DNA of 64,000 bases, from assembly GCF_022458985.1 (NCBI RefSeq), contig NC_061782.1, forward strand, positions 8,325,672 through 8,389,671, read 5' to 3'. Under the pieces are notes generated by a model, which was not told the DNA's origin, searched no databases, and saw nothing but the letters and a program-made list of their open reading frames with translations. Both the position numbers and the translations under genes were made by a program. This document shows, piece by piece, positions 7,859 to 19,500 of this stretch. Origin of the DNA: Mugil cephalus (taxonomy: Eukaryota; Chordata; Actinopteri; Mugiliformes; Mugilidae). How positions within the stretch are numbered: position 1 is the stretch's first letter; each line of letters opens with the position of its first letter.

Positions 7859-10339
7859 TTACATAGTGTACCCGGGGAGTTTGTTGGCTACTAGCTCAGA
7901 GATGTGCTGATACTCCTTTTTGAAATCCAAAGATCCAAGCTCATCCTCCAGTTCCTCTGCCTCCTGAGGTTCGAAGGAGGACACCGACTCTGTAGAGAAT
8001 CCTCGAACAGCTACGCCGTTCCTGCCTGGCTCACTCCTTTTACTTCTCGATGATATGAAACTCTCAGCACCGGAGCTCTGTTCCACCCTCGTCTGCTTTC
8101 TGGAGCACACCGTTTGTAAAGAAGCCGACCGGTCCCTGTCGGCGTCGTCGGAGGAAAAGCTGAGGGCCGAGTTGTGAGTGCGAGGTCGGATGATGTGCGT
8201 ACCCCTCAGGGCGCGCTGTGGAGAACTGGAGGCTTTGACGGGCACGGGGAGGACGGCCGCTCTCCTCTGGACGCCTTCAGATGCCGAGTCGGAGGTGCAG
8301 AAGTCGAAAACGACGGGGGACTTTGGAGTCTTGGCTCTAGAGGGCTCGGGGCTACTCACAGGGTCAGGAGAGTAGGCATCACTGGGCTCAAGGCTGGTAA
8401 AGTCATCAGCGTAGTCTACTTCCTCATTTCCTTCCCCACTGGAGTCTGAAAACGAAGACTTTGGGCTGCTGCGTCTGCTGCTTCCCCAAGTTTCAATTTT
8501 CTCTCTCACCCTGTCAGACCCAGACTGTGATTGATCTGATTCGGTGCGAAGCTTGTTCTCGTCTTTGCTTTGGGGAAAACTTTCACTATCCACGCTGGGG
8601 ATGTGAATAAATTTCAAGTCTCCTTCAGAAACGGAACGGTTTTCTGAGATCTCTCTGTTATGTTTGCCACGAACTTTCCCACGCTGCTGTTTCTGTGTGA
8701 CCGTTTGTTGTAACACAGATTCCCCTGTCACCCTTTGCATGGCTGTCTCAATATTTTCATTGAGGTTAGAGCTCTGACTGTATGTCGATTTTCTTTTGCT
8801 AGACTTCAGAGTTTTATTACCTAACTGCGTCTTCCCTTTGCCCATATTTAACTCCGTTTCCTTCTGTATCAAATCCATGCATTCACGATGCTTTACCAGT
8901 TTGAGAGAAGAAATGTGCTTCAGCCTTAGATTAAATGTTTTCGTTGTTCCATATACGAGCTCCTTCCTGGGAGATTTACAAGAGCTTTTACTCCTGATTA
9001 AAGCTACCTTGTGCTGGTCTTTCTCTTTTACAGATGGAGGCCGTACTATAGGTGTAGAACAGTTTCTAGGTGGGTGTAAGTGTTTTAAATGGGGACTAGT
9101 CCCCTGTCTGTTTTGGGATTTATTTTGTGCCTTGTTTCCACTCCTGGTTGAAGGCTCTGTGGAAGCAGGTCTGTAAATCCAAGCTAAACTGGGATGAACA
9201 GTCAAGGACTGGTGTGGGTTCTGGCCACTCAACTGTGACAGTTCAACAAGAAGAGCATTTAGTAGAGGCATCTGTTGTAAAGCTTCCCCAAGGACATTTT
9301 GAGTCACTCCTCTCGTCTCCTGGCCGTTTGACATCTCCGCATTGTGCGTCTCTTTCTGGTGCACCACTGTAGACCTCTGACCTCCCGCTTCCTTTCCATC
9401 CGCCTCGTCCTCTGAACACGATTCTTCAAACGTGAAAACGTCCGAGTCAAAATTCGATAATTTGTAATCCCCTTCACCGGCTTTGCTTTTTTCTTCTGCA
9501 GAATTGCTGTAGTAAAGATGTGGGGGACAGAATGCGGATAAATCCTCCTGAAAACAGTTTTCAGTTTGGCTTGTCGGTCCGTGTTCAGCTGCAACACACT
9601 CCGCATCATCATCCAGCTTATCCTCACTTGACAAGATTTCTGCATTTGCCGGTCTGTTGTTTTCGATGTCTCTGCTTAAATCTGACTTGTCCGTTGTTGG
9701 TAAATAGACATCTCCCGAAACACCCCCACGAGGCAATGACTCTGTAGATTTGTTTTTCTCCTTCACGCAGTCTAGTTCTTGTGGTCCTCCAGACACACTT
9801 GTGCTTTCAAGGCCTCTCCTCTCCGTGATGTGTGGCAGTAAACTTGCTCCCAGACACAGCAGCTTATAACTCAGGGATATTGTTCCAATTTTCTCCCCCT
9901 TGAGGTTGCAAACACCAACAGCCCCCTTTTCTCTGTGAGAAGAGGGACTAGAGACACCACGCTCAGACACTTCCTGTCTGATTGTGTCCATCGCTTTAGC
10001 CAGTGATATCAGAGAGGAGCCAACTAATTTGGGGGTCTCCTCCTTCACATCCAGCACCATAGCGTAGAGAGGAGTGTTGGATAGATGGACGTGCAGTGAG
10101 TTCAGGTTCATTTTGAAGAAACAACACTTGCCTCTGTTAAAGGCGTATTCTCCCGGCCTGCGCATTTCATTCTGTTCGGGCTGATAAATTAGCAGAGTTG
10201 GAAAATCCAGTAGCCGCACACCAAGAGCCAGATCGTCGGAAACTGTAGCGTTACAGCTTTTCTCGATCCGAATATATTCCACCAAGAGCTCTAATGAAAA
10301 CAAAGTCTCTGGATTATCGGTGCTTTGTTGTGCTGACAT
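7859..10339 (-). CDS. map10: Microtubule-associated protein 10, single coding exon
   Basis: Homologue of human MAP10 (MTR120, KIAA1383), which binds and stabilises microtubules, localises to spindle and midbody and is needed for cytokinesis. The frame is uninterrupted, as in the intronless human CDS, and gives 826 residues (human about 900). The N-terminal conserved domain spans about residues 12-162, with LFSLELLVEYIRIE, LLDFPTLLIYQP and the NRGKCCFFKMNL region. A second family block follows: CPPHLYY near 271-277, PLLNALLVELSQL near 358-370 and VHPSLAWIY at 381-389, the counterpart of the motif that names the HPHLAWLY family. The C-terminal half is Ser-, Lys- and Glu-rich and low in complexity, typical of a microtubule-binding tail. 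The start is the ATG at 10339-10337 (A at -3); the frame is open 13 codons further upstream but begins there with TTG. Stop TAA is at 7861-7859. Confidence 0.95.
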   Translation of the reverse strand: MSAQQSTDNPETLFSLELLVEYIRIEKSCNATVSDDLALGVRLLDFPTLLIYQPEQNEMRRPGEYAFNRGKCCFFKMNLNSLHVHLSNTPLYAMVLDVKEETPKLVGSSLISLAKAMDTIRQEVSERGVSSPSSHREKGAVGVCNLKGEKIGTISLSYKLLCLGASLLPHITERRGLESTSVSGGPQELDCVKEKNKSTESLPRGGVSGDVYLPTTDKSDLSRDIENNRPANAEILSSEDKLDDDAECVAAEHGPTSQTENCFQEDLSAFCPPHLYYSNSAEEKSKAGEGDYKLSNFDSDVFTFEESCSEDEADGKEAGGQRSTVVHQKETHNAEMSNGQETRGVTQNVLGEALQQMPLLNALLVELSQLSGQNPHQSLTVHPSLAWIYRPASTEPSTRSGNKAQNKSQNRQGTSPHLKHLHPPRNCSTPIVRPPSVKEKDQHKVALIRSKSSCKSPRKELVYGTTKTFNLRLKHISSLKLVKHRECMDLIQKETELNMGKGKTQLGNKTLKSSKRKSTYSQSSNLNENIETAMQRVTGESVLQQTVTQKQQRGKVRGKHNREISENRSVSEGDLKFIHIPSVDSESFPQSKDENKLRTESDQSQSGSDRVREKIETWGSSRRSSPKSSFSDSSGEGNEEVDYADDFTSLEPSDAYSPDPVSSPEPSRAKTPKSPVVFDFCTSDSASEGVQRRAAVLPVPVKASSSPQRALRGTHIIRPRTHNSALSFSSDDADRDRSASLQTVCSRKQTRVEQSSGAESFISSRSKRSEPGRNGVAVRGFSTESVSSFEPQEAEELEDELGSLDFKKEYQHISELVANKLPGYTM

Positions 10340-11699
10340 CCTGAGAGTTGTTTGACCACAAAAGGACCGAGCGGCCAACTAGCAAGCTGTCAGCTAATCC
10401 GAAAACTAGAGCTTTTAGCTTCCACCGGCTCCATGGTAACAAAGAGCCGTCGCGAGTATTATACGTCATACGGTGACGCGACATATGTTTATTAAAATTA
10501 GTCAGATCATACAGTCTGTGGGTCGAATCCATGTTTAAAGTTATTTTTAATCATATTTTTTTTCATAACAGATGTATTTTTGAGCCCATGAATAAATAAA
10601 TAAAAGATTTATTTTGTCAGAAATAATTAATTAGCTACTTCATTAGTCACCAATGTCCAAAAAAGACTGTCACACACAGTGTTTTTCATTACAATTAATT
10701 AATTTATTTACACATTTTATTTACTTTGTCTTTTGTTGTTCATATTCATATTGTCTAACCGGTGTGACTTAAAATACAAAACACAAAACTAAATTCATAA
10801 ATTAAAACAGCAAATGAAAATAGTTTAATGTACACTGATCTTACAGTACTGAAAGTAAATGCTCCTCTAATATAACTCTCTGACACTGTCACTAACTTGT
10901 GTGTGTTTTTGCAGACCACCTCGTAATGTTGATTTGAAAAACATAGATGTAGAAATGAAGATTCTTATTAATGTTAGTATTAACCTTCACGAAGCTAAGA
11001 TTTACAGTAATGCAGGACTGTTATATTACTGTAAAATGCAATCGTTTTCAGTAGTATACCTAATGCAACAGTCCAAATAACAGGACAACTTTGGACACTG
11101 CTTTTGTAAATTGGTTCATACATATACATACTTTTTACACCATTTTCTAATTTTATTTTACTAGATGATACTTGTATTTTATTTTTATTTTATCTTTCTT
11201 TTTACTTGTGGATCTTAAGGGTGTTTTTATGTGAACCTAAGCTACTGTGACCAATGAATCTCTCTTGCGGATGATTAAAGTCTAAGTCTATACTTCCCAG
11301 TAGCTTTGTATAAGAAATGTGAAGCCCATTACAAGACTGTTCAACTTCAGGATCAAGGAGAGAAAGACAACATTATTACATCTCATGGTTAACCAAATAA
11401 ACGAAGAAAATGAGAAGAAGAAAGAAGAAGAAAAGCCCAATAATTACAAGGATGACAATTTATCCAGGTAATTTTGGGAGCGCAACTTTGCAGCAGTTCA
11501 CCAGATGGTGCCACTGTGGGGCTTGGCTGGGCTCGTGGACTAAAACTGTCTCGCAGTGTCTGGCAGCAATAAGGTCACCAGACTGAGTTAACACGGCACG
11601 CTCAGTCTTCGTGCACAAGTCTGCAGAGGACGTTGGTCTGTCCGCGTCTCTTCAATATCAGCCTTAAAAAACCTGTGTGAGGTAATTTAGCAGCGGACA
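10340..11699. promoter_or_regulatory. Intergenic region between divergent map10 and sipa1l2
   Basis: Holds the map10 promoter at its left end. There, ccatggtaac (10431-10440) is an RFX half-site, and tacgtca and tgacgcg near 10460-10480 are CRE-like half-sites; all are weak evidence. The middle is AT-rich, with a LINE-like 3' tail at 11236-11290. A CTCF-like motif is at 11498-11516. GC content rises toward 11700, where sipa1l2 begins. No further gene was found. Confidence 0.4.
11236..11290 (+). mobile_element. LINE-like 3' tail
   Basis: The string aagctactgtgaccaatgaa and the following gatgattaaagtctaagtct match the usual 3' ends of teleost LINEs (poor termination region followed by a short repeated tail). 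A closely related copy lies at 17991-18049. Only the tail is recognisable; the body upstream is too diverged or truncated. Confidence 0.5.
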
Positions 11700-11925
11700 C
11701 CGGAGCGATCGCCTCCGAGCGTCGAGTGGGCGGAGCCTGTCTCTCGGCGTGTTGTCGTCATAGAGATAGGTGCTGGATGGTAAACGCTGCTATGTACCGT
11801 GCCCCAGTCTGGAGGCTGAGCCCGAAAGAGGGAGACCGACTACCGCAGCTTCAGCTCGTTTTTTAAACATTAAAGGATAACTAACGCCGCTAACAACCCG
11901 GACGGCACGGCGCCCACGCTTTAAG
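11700..11925 (+). other. sipa1l2: sipa1l2 promoter/exon 1 (non-coding), inferred
   Basis: A CpG- and GC-rich block, unlike its AT-rich surroundings, ends in a good splice donor TTTAAG|GTAAAC (GT at 11926-11927). It lies upstream of and in the same direction as the sipa1l2 coding exons, and divergent from map10. I infer a 5' untranslated first exon that splices to 40250. The transcription start is unknown, so the left boundary is a guess. No transcript evidence is available to me. Confidence 0.45.
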
Positions 11926-14900
11926 GTAAACCCCGTGATGTTTTTTTATCACCTCCGGAGCGGCGAAGAAAGTGAAAAGTGGGACTGTGGCTGAAAGTGG
12001 GGAGCGCTACGCGCAGTGAGAGCAGCGAGAACGGCTCCCAAACTCATTGGCATTATCGTGGGTAACACTGAACACAAAGGATAAAGTTGTTTTCAGGCGC
12101 AGAAGCCGGTGTAGTTTTTTAGCGAGGAGGGTGTGATGTTTCAGCGGCTGTCTATCTTTAGCCTGTATTTGTGTCTATTCATGAACTGTGTGGTACGAGC
12201 TTTAAACTTGATTCCTGTTTGTTTATTTACAAGGCAAATGGTAAAATAATTCAAAGCAGGATAAATTCAACTTAATGTCATATTCGTTTCCTTAATTTCT
12301 TCCTTTTTTTAATCTTATGCTCTAGGTGTTTATTTGTGGTTGCAATATGTGTGCGTGTGCGGAGAGACTTGCTCAGAAATATTTTTGAATGGATGTGTTG
12401 GGTGTAGTACCTGCAGGAGACAGTAGGGGGCGATAAAAGCATCATTGTCAAGCCATCATTGTCGTGGGTAATAAAGCCCTCAAAAAAATCTCACAGCTGT
12501 ACTCTCTCATAAGCCATGTTTATTGTATTTTATTTTATCTTTCTGTGCAGCCCGAACAGAATATGCTTTCATTTATCTAAGCAATTTGTTGTTGCGCTTT
12601 GGCTTACCTTTGCTTTTTACATTGGAGCCGCATGAGCTTGTTAGTATGTCCAGACAAAGAACAGCTTCCCCTAACATCGTAGTTGTTTGGATTCTTCATA
12701 AATAATATCTGGCAGTATGCTTGTACACAGTGTACACACTCCTGCTTTACTGCTGGCTGCTTCTGGGGCCTATTCAAACTACAGCGTACTGTTTACTCCA
12801 CCGTGAGACTAAGTCAAATATTGTTTGTCTTCCAGCACCATATCCTTTGCTGTCTTCCTGCAGGAAGTTTAGCCCCCCATTCACTATAAAGGGAAATAAA
12901 TAGGCCGTCAGGCTGCAAACACAACTAGGTGCAGTTTAAGTTTCCATTGCTTAATTTTCACCTCTCCTCACTTATTTCCTGTTGGCTTTACAGCCCCCAT
13001 CTGAACAGATCAAGCATGCAGACTTCTCCTAAAATCAATAAGGCATCATTATTTTTCACAGGGTTTTTATGTCTGGGAAAGGGAAAGATTAGTTTTCCAT
13101 GAGGCTGTGCTGAACTTAGTAGGCACAGGAGCGTTTTAGGATGACTAAAGTGTGATCTGTTGTAATATTTAACGTTTTTCCCCCCTTTAACACACACACA
13201 CAAAAAAAATGCTTTGCTGACTTCCAGCTGTCGTAGGTCTGCACATCAGTGAGGAAGTCTTTCAGCTGGCCACTAATCTGAATGGGCAAGGAGACATTAG
13301 TAGTGATGTGTGAAAAATGGGCTATTATTGTGCACAAAAGCGAAAAACAACCCTATTAATCTGCTCATTTCCCTTGTCACGGTGGACACATTTGTATCAG
13401 CAAGCCTGTTTTCTAATTGAGTTTGGATAGAGTGCGTTTCCTATCATCAAATACTTGACCTACAACATGATCTTTGATTATAAGTGTTTAAATTGATCAC
13501 TGACTTGCTGGACTTTCAAAAGTAAATGTAGGCATTTTCACCACAGATGAAAGATTAGAGCCAGGATCTTGAGGTGCCCCCATTTCATCCACTGCCAGCC
13601 ACTCACTCTTAAAGAGAAACCTGCTTAGCAGTCACGATAATGACAGTGTCAGGGTAAGACTTTCAATCTTAGTTTGAATGGAGACCTGTGGTGTCCTGCC
13701 ATCAGTAGAGTGCAGTGAGAGTCCTGAGGATGAAATATGCTCTCATCTATTTCTGCGAGCTCCTTCTGCATGACTAACCAGACAATGGGTAATTGAGCTG
13801 GATAGATATGTCTTTCAAAATAAAGTTATGCGCACAATGTGTGCTCAGCTGAACAATAAGGCACCTGTCAGGTTTGGAGGAGAAACGGCTTCCTGTGACA
13901 TGCCCATGGGCCAAATCCAGTTGTTATCATTGCAGAGCTGTTTAGGATGTCTCCTGGCCTAGCGTGCCCGGAGACGCCCAACTCGAATTACGCCCGTTAT
14001 CCTCGGTTTGTGACGCCGCCTGTAAAGATATTACACAAAAGCTAACACCAGCGGTTGATTTCAGTCAGCGGCGCTTACATCACCGCCAGGTCTTGTGATC
14101 CTTCCCTTGTTTGTCTCTGTTCCCACGCTGCGTTGTCACCGCTGTGCTGACTAATCATGATTTGGAAAACAGTAGGAGAAAAAAATCTGCTAAAGGTCTT
14201 AAGTTCAGACCACTTCTTTTTTTTTTTGTGATGATGTATTTCTCCTTATTGTACCAGAGAAACATGCCAAACCACGTTGGAAGCAAAGGTCCCACATCCC
14301 ATGCATGTGACGGGGATCAAGGAACCTGGTCTGGTGTGTGCCAGCTGACCGGCTGACCGGCTGACTGACTGGCTGACTGGCTGACTGGCTGACTGGCTAG
14401 CCCGGAGCCACAATAGGGCCTCCCCAACCAAATCCTGTTGCCTCAAAACCAACCAACCAGCAGACAGGGGATCACATGCTGCCTGCTCCTGTTGTGAGAG
14501 CCAGCCTTTCTCCTCGTCTTTTTTTTTTGGGCCAGTCTTTGTTTTGATTGCAGTCTGGATTTATGGAAGGTTTTAAGCCCACTCGTCATTGTCAGCGAAA
14601 GCAGAGAAAAAGTCATTAGGATGATGTTTTTTTGTTTGTTTTTTTTAATGAAAGTATCCCTTGTTCCGCTGGGGGTCTGTTTGTGATGGATGTGGGTGAT
14701 TTTTGGAGCGATGCTCATAGTTCGCCCAGAGTAGACAAAGAATGGAAATAGATGCATGTTTTAATTTGGGTTCTCATGTTTGTAACATTGATGAGGACCA
14801 GATCCATCTGCTCCCTCAGCCCTCAATGGCAGCGAAATCATCCATTAACATTAAACATTAAACCTTTCATGTTGAGACAAAGCTATTAAAGGATCTTGCT

Positions 14901-16149
14901 TCTAGATCGGCGTGTTGTTCTGCGTGTTGGCTTCTCTTGGGGCCATTCATCATATTTTTTTTTTTTCTTCTTCCTGGGTTTCACATAATGCTGTGCATCT
15001 TCCCATGTGTAATCAGTGTAATGGTATTAAGATGCCATGTTTAACAGCTTGCTGAAGCGCTGGCATTATGTCAGCCTTCATCTCCCAGAACCACAGGAGG
15101 AAGCCGGCGGTCCTTCCTAGGACCACAGTTCCACTTTTCATGTGATACGCGCAAACGAGACGTTATGGCCTGCGGTGCATTTCTTGGTCACGTATATGGA
15201 TTGATGGCCTCGAGTGCCACTTATCTGGTTTGTTTGTTGGTGTATTATTGGCTTATCGGACTTTACTGATGTGTTTTTTGCGCTGTGGTAGATACATTAG
15301 ATTAGACACAGATGGACGAACGTCTGAACCTCTTCATCATAGTTTGCGTGCTTTTCGAAGACGGATGGGAGGGTTTTAAACATCTCCGTGGTTATGTGAA
15401 GTCGATGACAACGGCACTGGTTAGTGCCATTTCAGTGAAAGTGAATGAAATGGCTGCCACATCATGTCATCCTCTACATCTTTGTATTTGTATCTTCGTT
15501 TTCCCACCCTTGTGCTGCTCATCCAGTGGACTGGCTTCCCGTCGTGCCAGGCACATTTGAGTGAAAAAGCGACGCCGTGGCTGGAGGGGAAGCTCTTGGA
15601 TGGAGCAGATGGTATAATGACAGGAGTCAAATGCTGATCGCAGAAATTGCTCGTGAGGACTCTGTCAACCTCTGGCGACACGCAGCCATGTTTCCGAATG
15701 ACTGGAGATAAGGAGGTGGGGATGTGAGGGCTTAGTCGTGGGGGAGTGGGCGGTTGGAGGTTTGAACCCTCCGATGACCAGCTTTGCCATCACCGCTCGC
15801 TCACACATCACTCACAGACCACCAAAACGAACACATTATGCGTCTGATAACTTCATCCAGAGCGACAGACTGCATATCCCTCTTTTTGTCCTTATTATGA
15901 AAGGCATTTTGAAGCTTTTGTCTTGGAGCAGACGGTGAGTAGGAAGTGGCATATTGTATTATTTCCACGTGTTACATTATTACTGCTGAGTCTACGCGAC
16001 CTGCTTAAACCGATAATACTGTTTAACATGACCTTTTGAAATCCCACATCATTTTCTGGACTAAGCTCAATCCTACATAGACGGAGCCATATGTGATTAT
16101 ATATAGTGCAACAGTGGTTTACACTGCGGCTCTGACAGTCACCATGCAT
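11926..16149 (+). other. sipa1l2 intron 1, part a
   Basis: No coding exon recognised. Contains a CTCF-like string acagtagggggcgat at 12420-12434, a tandem array of the 8-mer ctgactgg (14344-14398) and several T-runs. The short open frames on both strands look like chance. Confidence 0.5.
14344..14400. repeat. Octamer tandem array (ctgactgg)n
   Basis: About seven head-to-tail units of ctgactgg with ctgaccgg variants at the left end. It lies in sipa1l2 intron 1. Confidence 0.9.
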
Positions 16150-16560
16150 ATGCACGAATCAGGCATAACATTATGACCACATTCTCCCTTGTGCCTCCAA
16201 AACAGTAACATCGATTCCCGTTTGTTTATCACTAACATTCTCCGTCAGAGAATGGATATGGGTCTTATGAGGGTGGCCTGTGGTGTCTGGAAAACAGGAT
16301 GTTGTTAATGGGGGCCTTTGTGTTGAGAGGAGGGGCCACTGTGAATCGAGATGTTTTCCAGTGCATCCCACAGATACTCGATCAGTCTGGGATCTGGTGA
16401 GTTTGGAGGCCAGGTCAACAGCTTGTGCTGTTTTTCATGTTTTTGACTTGTTACTAGACGTTTTTCTGTGTGTGTCTTGTCTGGTGTAGGTGGGTGGTCC
16501 ATGTCTAAGTAACATCCACACGAATGTCAGGTCCAAAAGTTTCCCAGCAGAACATTGTAT
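16150..16560 (+). mobile_element. Tc1/mariner-derived MITE, copy 2 (3' end lost)
   Basis: Begins with atcaggcataacattatgac, the same end as copies 1 and 3, and shares gtggtgtctggaaaac, cccacagatactcgatcag, gaggccaggtcaacag and the block ending ctaagtaacatccacac. The right end stops inside the conserved block ending cccagcagaacattgtat, so the right inverted repeat is missing. No transposase frame. Same orientation as the other two copies. Confidence 0.85.
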
Positions 16561-19500
16561 TACAATATAACAGTACAGTTTCCTCTAAAAGGAAAAATCC
16601 CTAATCCTCTAGCCACAATAGTAAAATGTCTAGTTTAGTGAAGAAGCCGTGTGTTCATTAGTTTTTTGCCATTTGCACATCTCACTCCACTAGTTGCTCA
16701 AATACTTGTTTTCTTATCTTTTTTTTGTAAGAATTTCTCTCCAGTGGGCAGCAGAACAAATACCACTCGTCAGAGCTGTGAGCAGGGGAGGATCATTCTT
16801 TGTTTCACCAAGCAAATAATTTAACAACATCACTCCAAAAGACATCACAGTCATGCATTATGGATTCGACGTAGTGAAATATATAGGAAAATGTGTCTTG
16901 CCAGGATGAATTATGTCTGCACCCCCTTGTTCCCTTAGGGACTCATTAGTGTCTATATCAGGAATGTTGGGGAAAAGGCCACCGAAAGTTGCTGACCCTC
17001 CTTACATGTTTTGTCTACATGTCTCTCACTGGGCCACAATGGGGAGAATGAGTGCCGGCCAGTCATTAACCCGATGGCCAACGAGGTCCAAGGACCAGCA
17101 GTGACCCATGGGGTTAACTCGGCCTGTGTTCCCCTCAGCAGGCCCAGACAATCGGGAACGACTGACCTCTGCAGTCACATCCAGCCTCCAGTGGGAGATA
17201 AGAAGGGATTTGGTTTAGTGCCGCTGTGCATACCTCCTCCCTACTGTAGCGAAAAAGAAAGGGTCTGTCTGAATGGATGGACGGGGCTGGGCGTAGATGA
17301 TAAAGCCCGAGTCCAGACTGCATGCCATTACAGACTCTGTAGACTTTCCCTCTCTGTGTGTCTCTTGTCTATTCATTAAAACCTTAGGATATGTGTCACT
17401 TTGTGAAGAATTTGTTTAAAATGACTGCGAAAAGGCTGTTGGTTCAACCGCGTTTTCATTTTGGAGCCTGCGGTTTGTAGTACTGTTGAACTGTATTGTG
17501 TTTTGCAGACACATGTTTCTATTACTTTAACAACCCAATTTTAGTCAGTGGGCTAGGCTAAGTAACAGAAACACTTTAGTGTTTAATTCAATCCAGTTAA
17601 CAGCACCGCAAACTGCATCTTCCATTAGGATCAGTTGAATTACCACGTCTTTATGCTGTTTCATAATAAACTGAAGATTTTAAAGAGTCATAAATGGGGG
17701 TTTAGTGCAGGATTGTGCGTTTGTTTACACTAGTGTACCTAATAAACCGTCTGGTCAGTGCATATACCGTCATTTGCTTTTGTTTGTTGACCCATGAGAG
17801 AACTATGTACATGGAAACAGCTGGAGGATGGATAACAAAAAACAGGCAAAGGGGCCGAGACAACTTTTTTTTTTTCATGTCATAAAAATGGATTTTGGTT
17901 CACGACTGTTATTTTATAATACCTTATAATACAGAACTTCTTGTAGTCCTTACTCCATCCAGCTGTTTAACAGCTGATCTTTTGGTAACAATTAAGCTAC
18001 TATGACCAATTCATTTCCCCTGTGGATCATTAAAGTCTGTCTAAATCTAATGAACTGGCAAGTGAGTATATTTATGGTTATCGGCAAACATACTCAGAGA
18101 TAAAAAGATGAAATAGTGACTTCATGTCACAATGCTATCTTCATGGTTTTTTTTCCAGCATACATAGGATTTTCTGTTTCATATTGTACATTTATGTAGC
18201 GTTAGTCACGCCGTGCCTCGAAGGTACAATAAACTGGTTCCGTATAATCTTAAAATGTAGGCCAATACTGCACAACCTCCCCCCCTCCTCCCTCCCCGTG
18301 CAAACATCTGTGCCCTTGACTGTCAAATCGACCTAAGGTGAGCCAAGGAGCAAACATCCGGCGGACGGGTTGTTTTAAAGCGTAAAAAAGTACACCGGCG
18401 TGTTTCTGATAGAGGATAATTGTAATTAACAACTCAAATGGAGCAAAGCCGTGACAGATGTGCCCTAAAGAGCTCTGCTTTTTAGTGTGTTTGCATGTGT
18501 GCGTCTGAGCCGCTGAGGCGTCGCTGCTGGGGCCGGTATCCTTCACTTAACCTCACCAGCGCACTGCAGTGCCTCCACTACAAGGTTATGACAGAATTCA
18601 GTTTAATCCACATTAGTAGGAGGATTGCTTCAATGGACATGACACTGTGGTGCCTGAGGAGTGGCGACTAGCTGAAGTAACATACAATCTATGTTTCATA
18701 GCGGAGTATTACTCCTTTGTGCTCATTGTTTGAGATTGTGTGGAGATGTTATGCTTTTGTTCCCACAGTGAATGTGCAGTGTTTTTCTTGATATCAGCCT
18801 TTTTACAGGAAGGGAGCTTTTTTTTTCTTCCTGAACAGCCCTTTATCAATTATGAGAAAGTGTCTGTATTATTGTGAGTTCCTTTCATGTTGCCAGCCCA
18901 CTGACATGAGAAAAATTAGAAAGTCTGTTCAAGGTCTGTAATCTGTCATTGTGTTGTTGTTCTTTTTTTTTTTTTTTTTCTTATGTGCTGATGAGACGTT
19001 CAGGGAGGAGGATGTTATTCTTGTTTGTGTTTCCACTGGTCCATAAATCAGATGATAATGAGTTCGCGTATCCAGGGACTCCCCCCCCAACTTTGGCCAT
19101 TTGCATTTTTCTTTCCGCAGAGACATGTGGTGTGATACAACATATTATTTTAACTGTTGTTTGACAACAGCGGGGAAACTGTCAAAGTCGTTTAACGGTT
19201 GGCTTCTCAGAGACCTTATAGAAACTCTTCCAGGAAGCCTGTTTTTCAGGGCTTAATTTGACTTAAATGAACAGTGCACTTGCTTGGATATACCTAATAT
19301 ATAAATATTTTGATTTCGTTCGGTTGAGATTATGCTTTTGAATTATGCACACCATTAAACCAGGACATTACTATGTAGCTTTCTTTTCTTTTTTTTCTTT
19401 TTTTTTATATATCCACTTACCAAACGCTAAGATGCCTGTACACGGTCTTGCCTTTGGGCTGTGCTTGTAACTTTCTATTAGCAAAGACATTGTAGTCTTG

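Noticed and set aside
10340..10378. Longer map10 N-terminus beginning at 10378
   Set aside because: The codon at 10378-10376 is TTG, not ATG. The first ATG in frame is at 10339 and has a good -3 base, so the 13 extra residues are not annotated.
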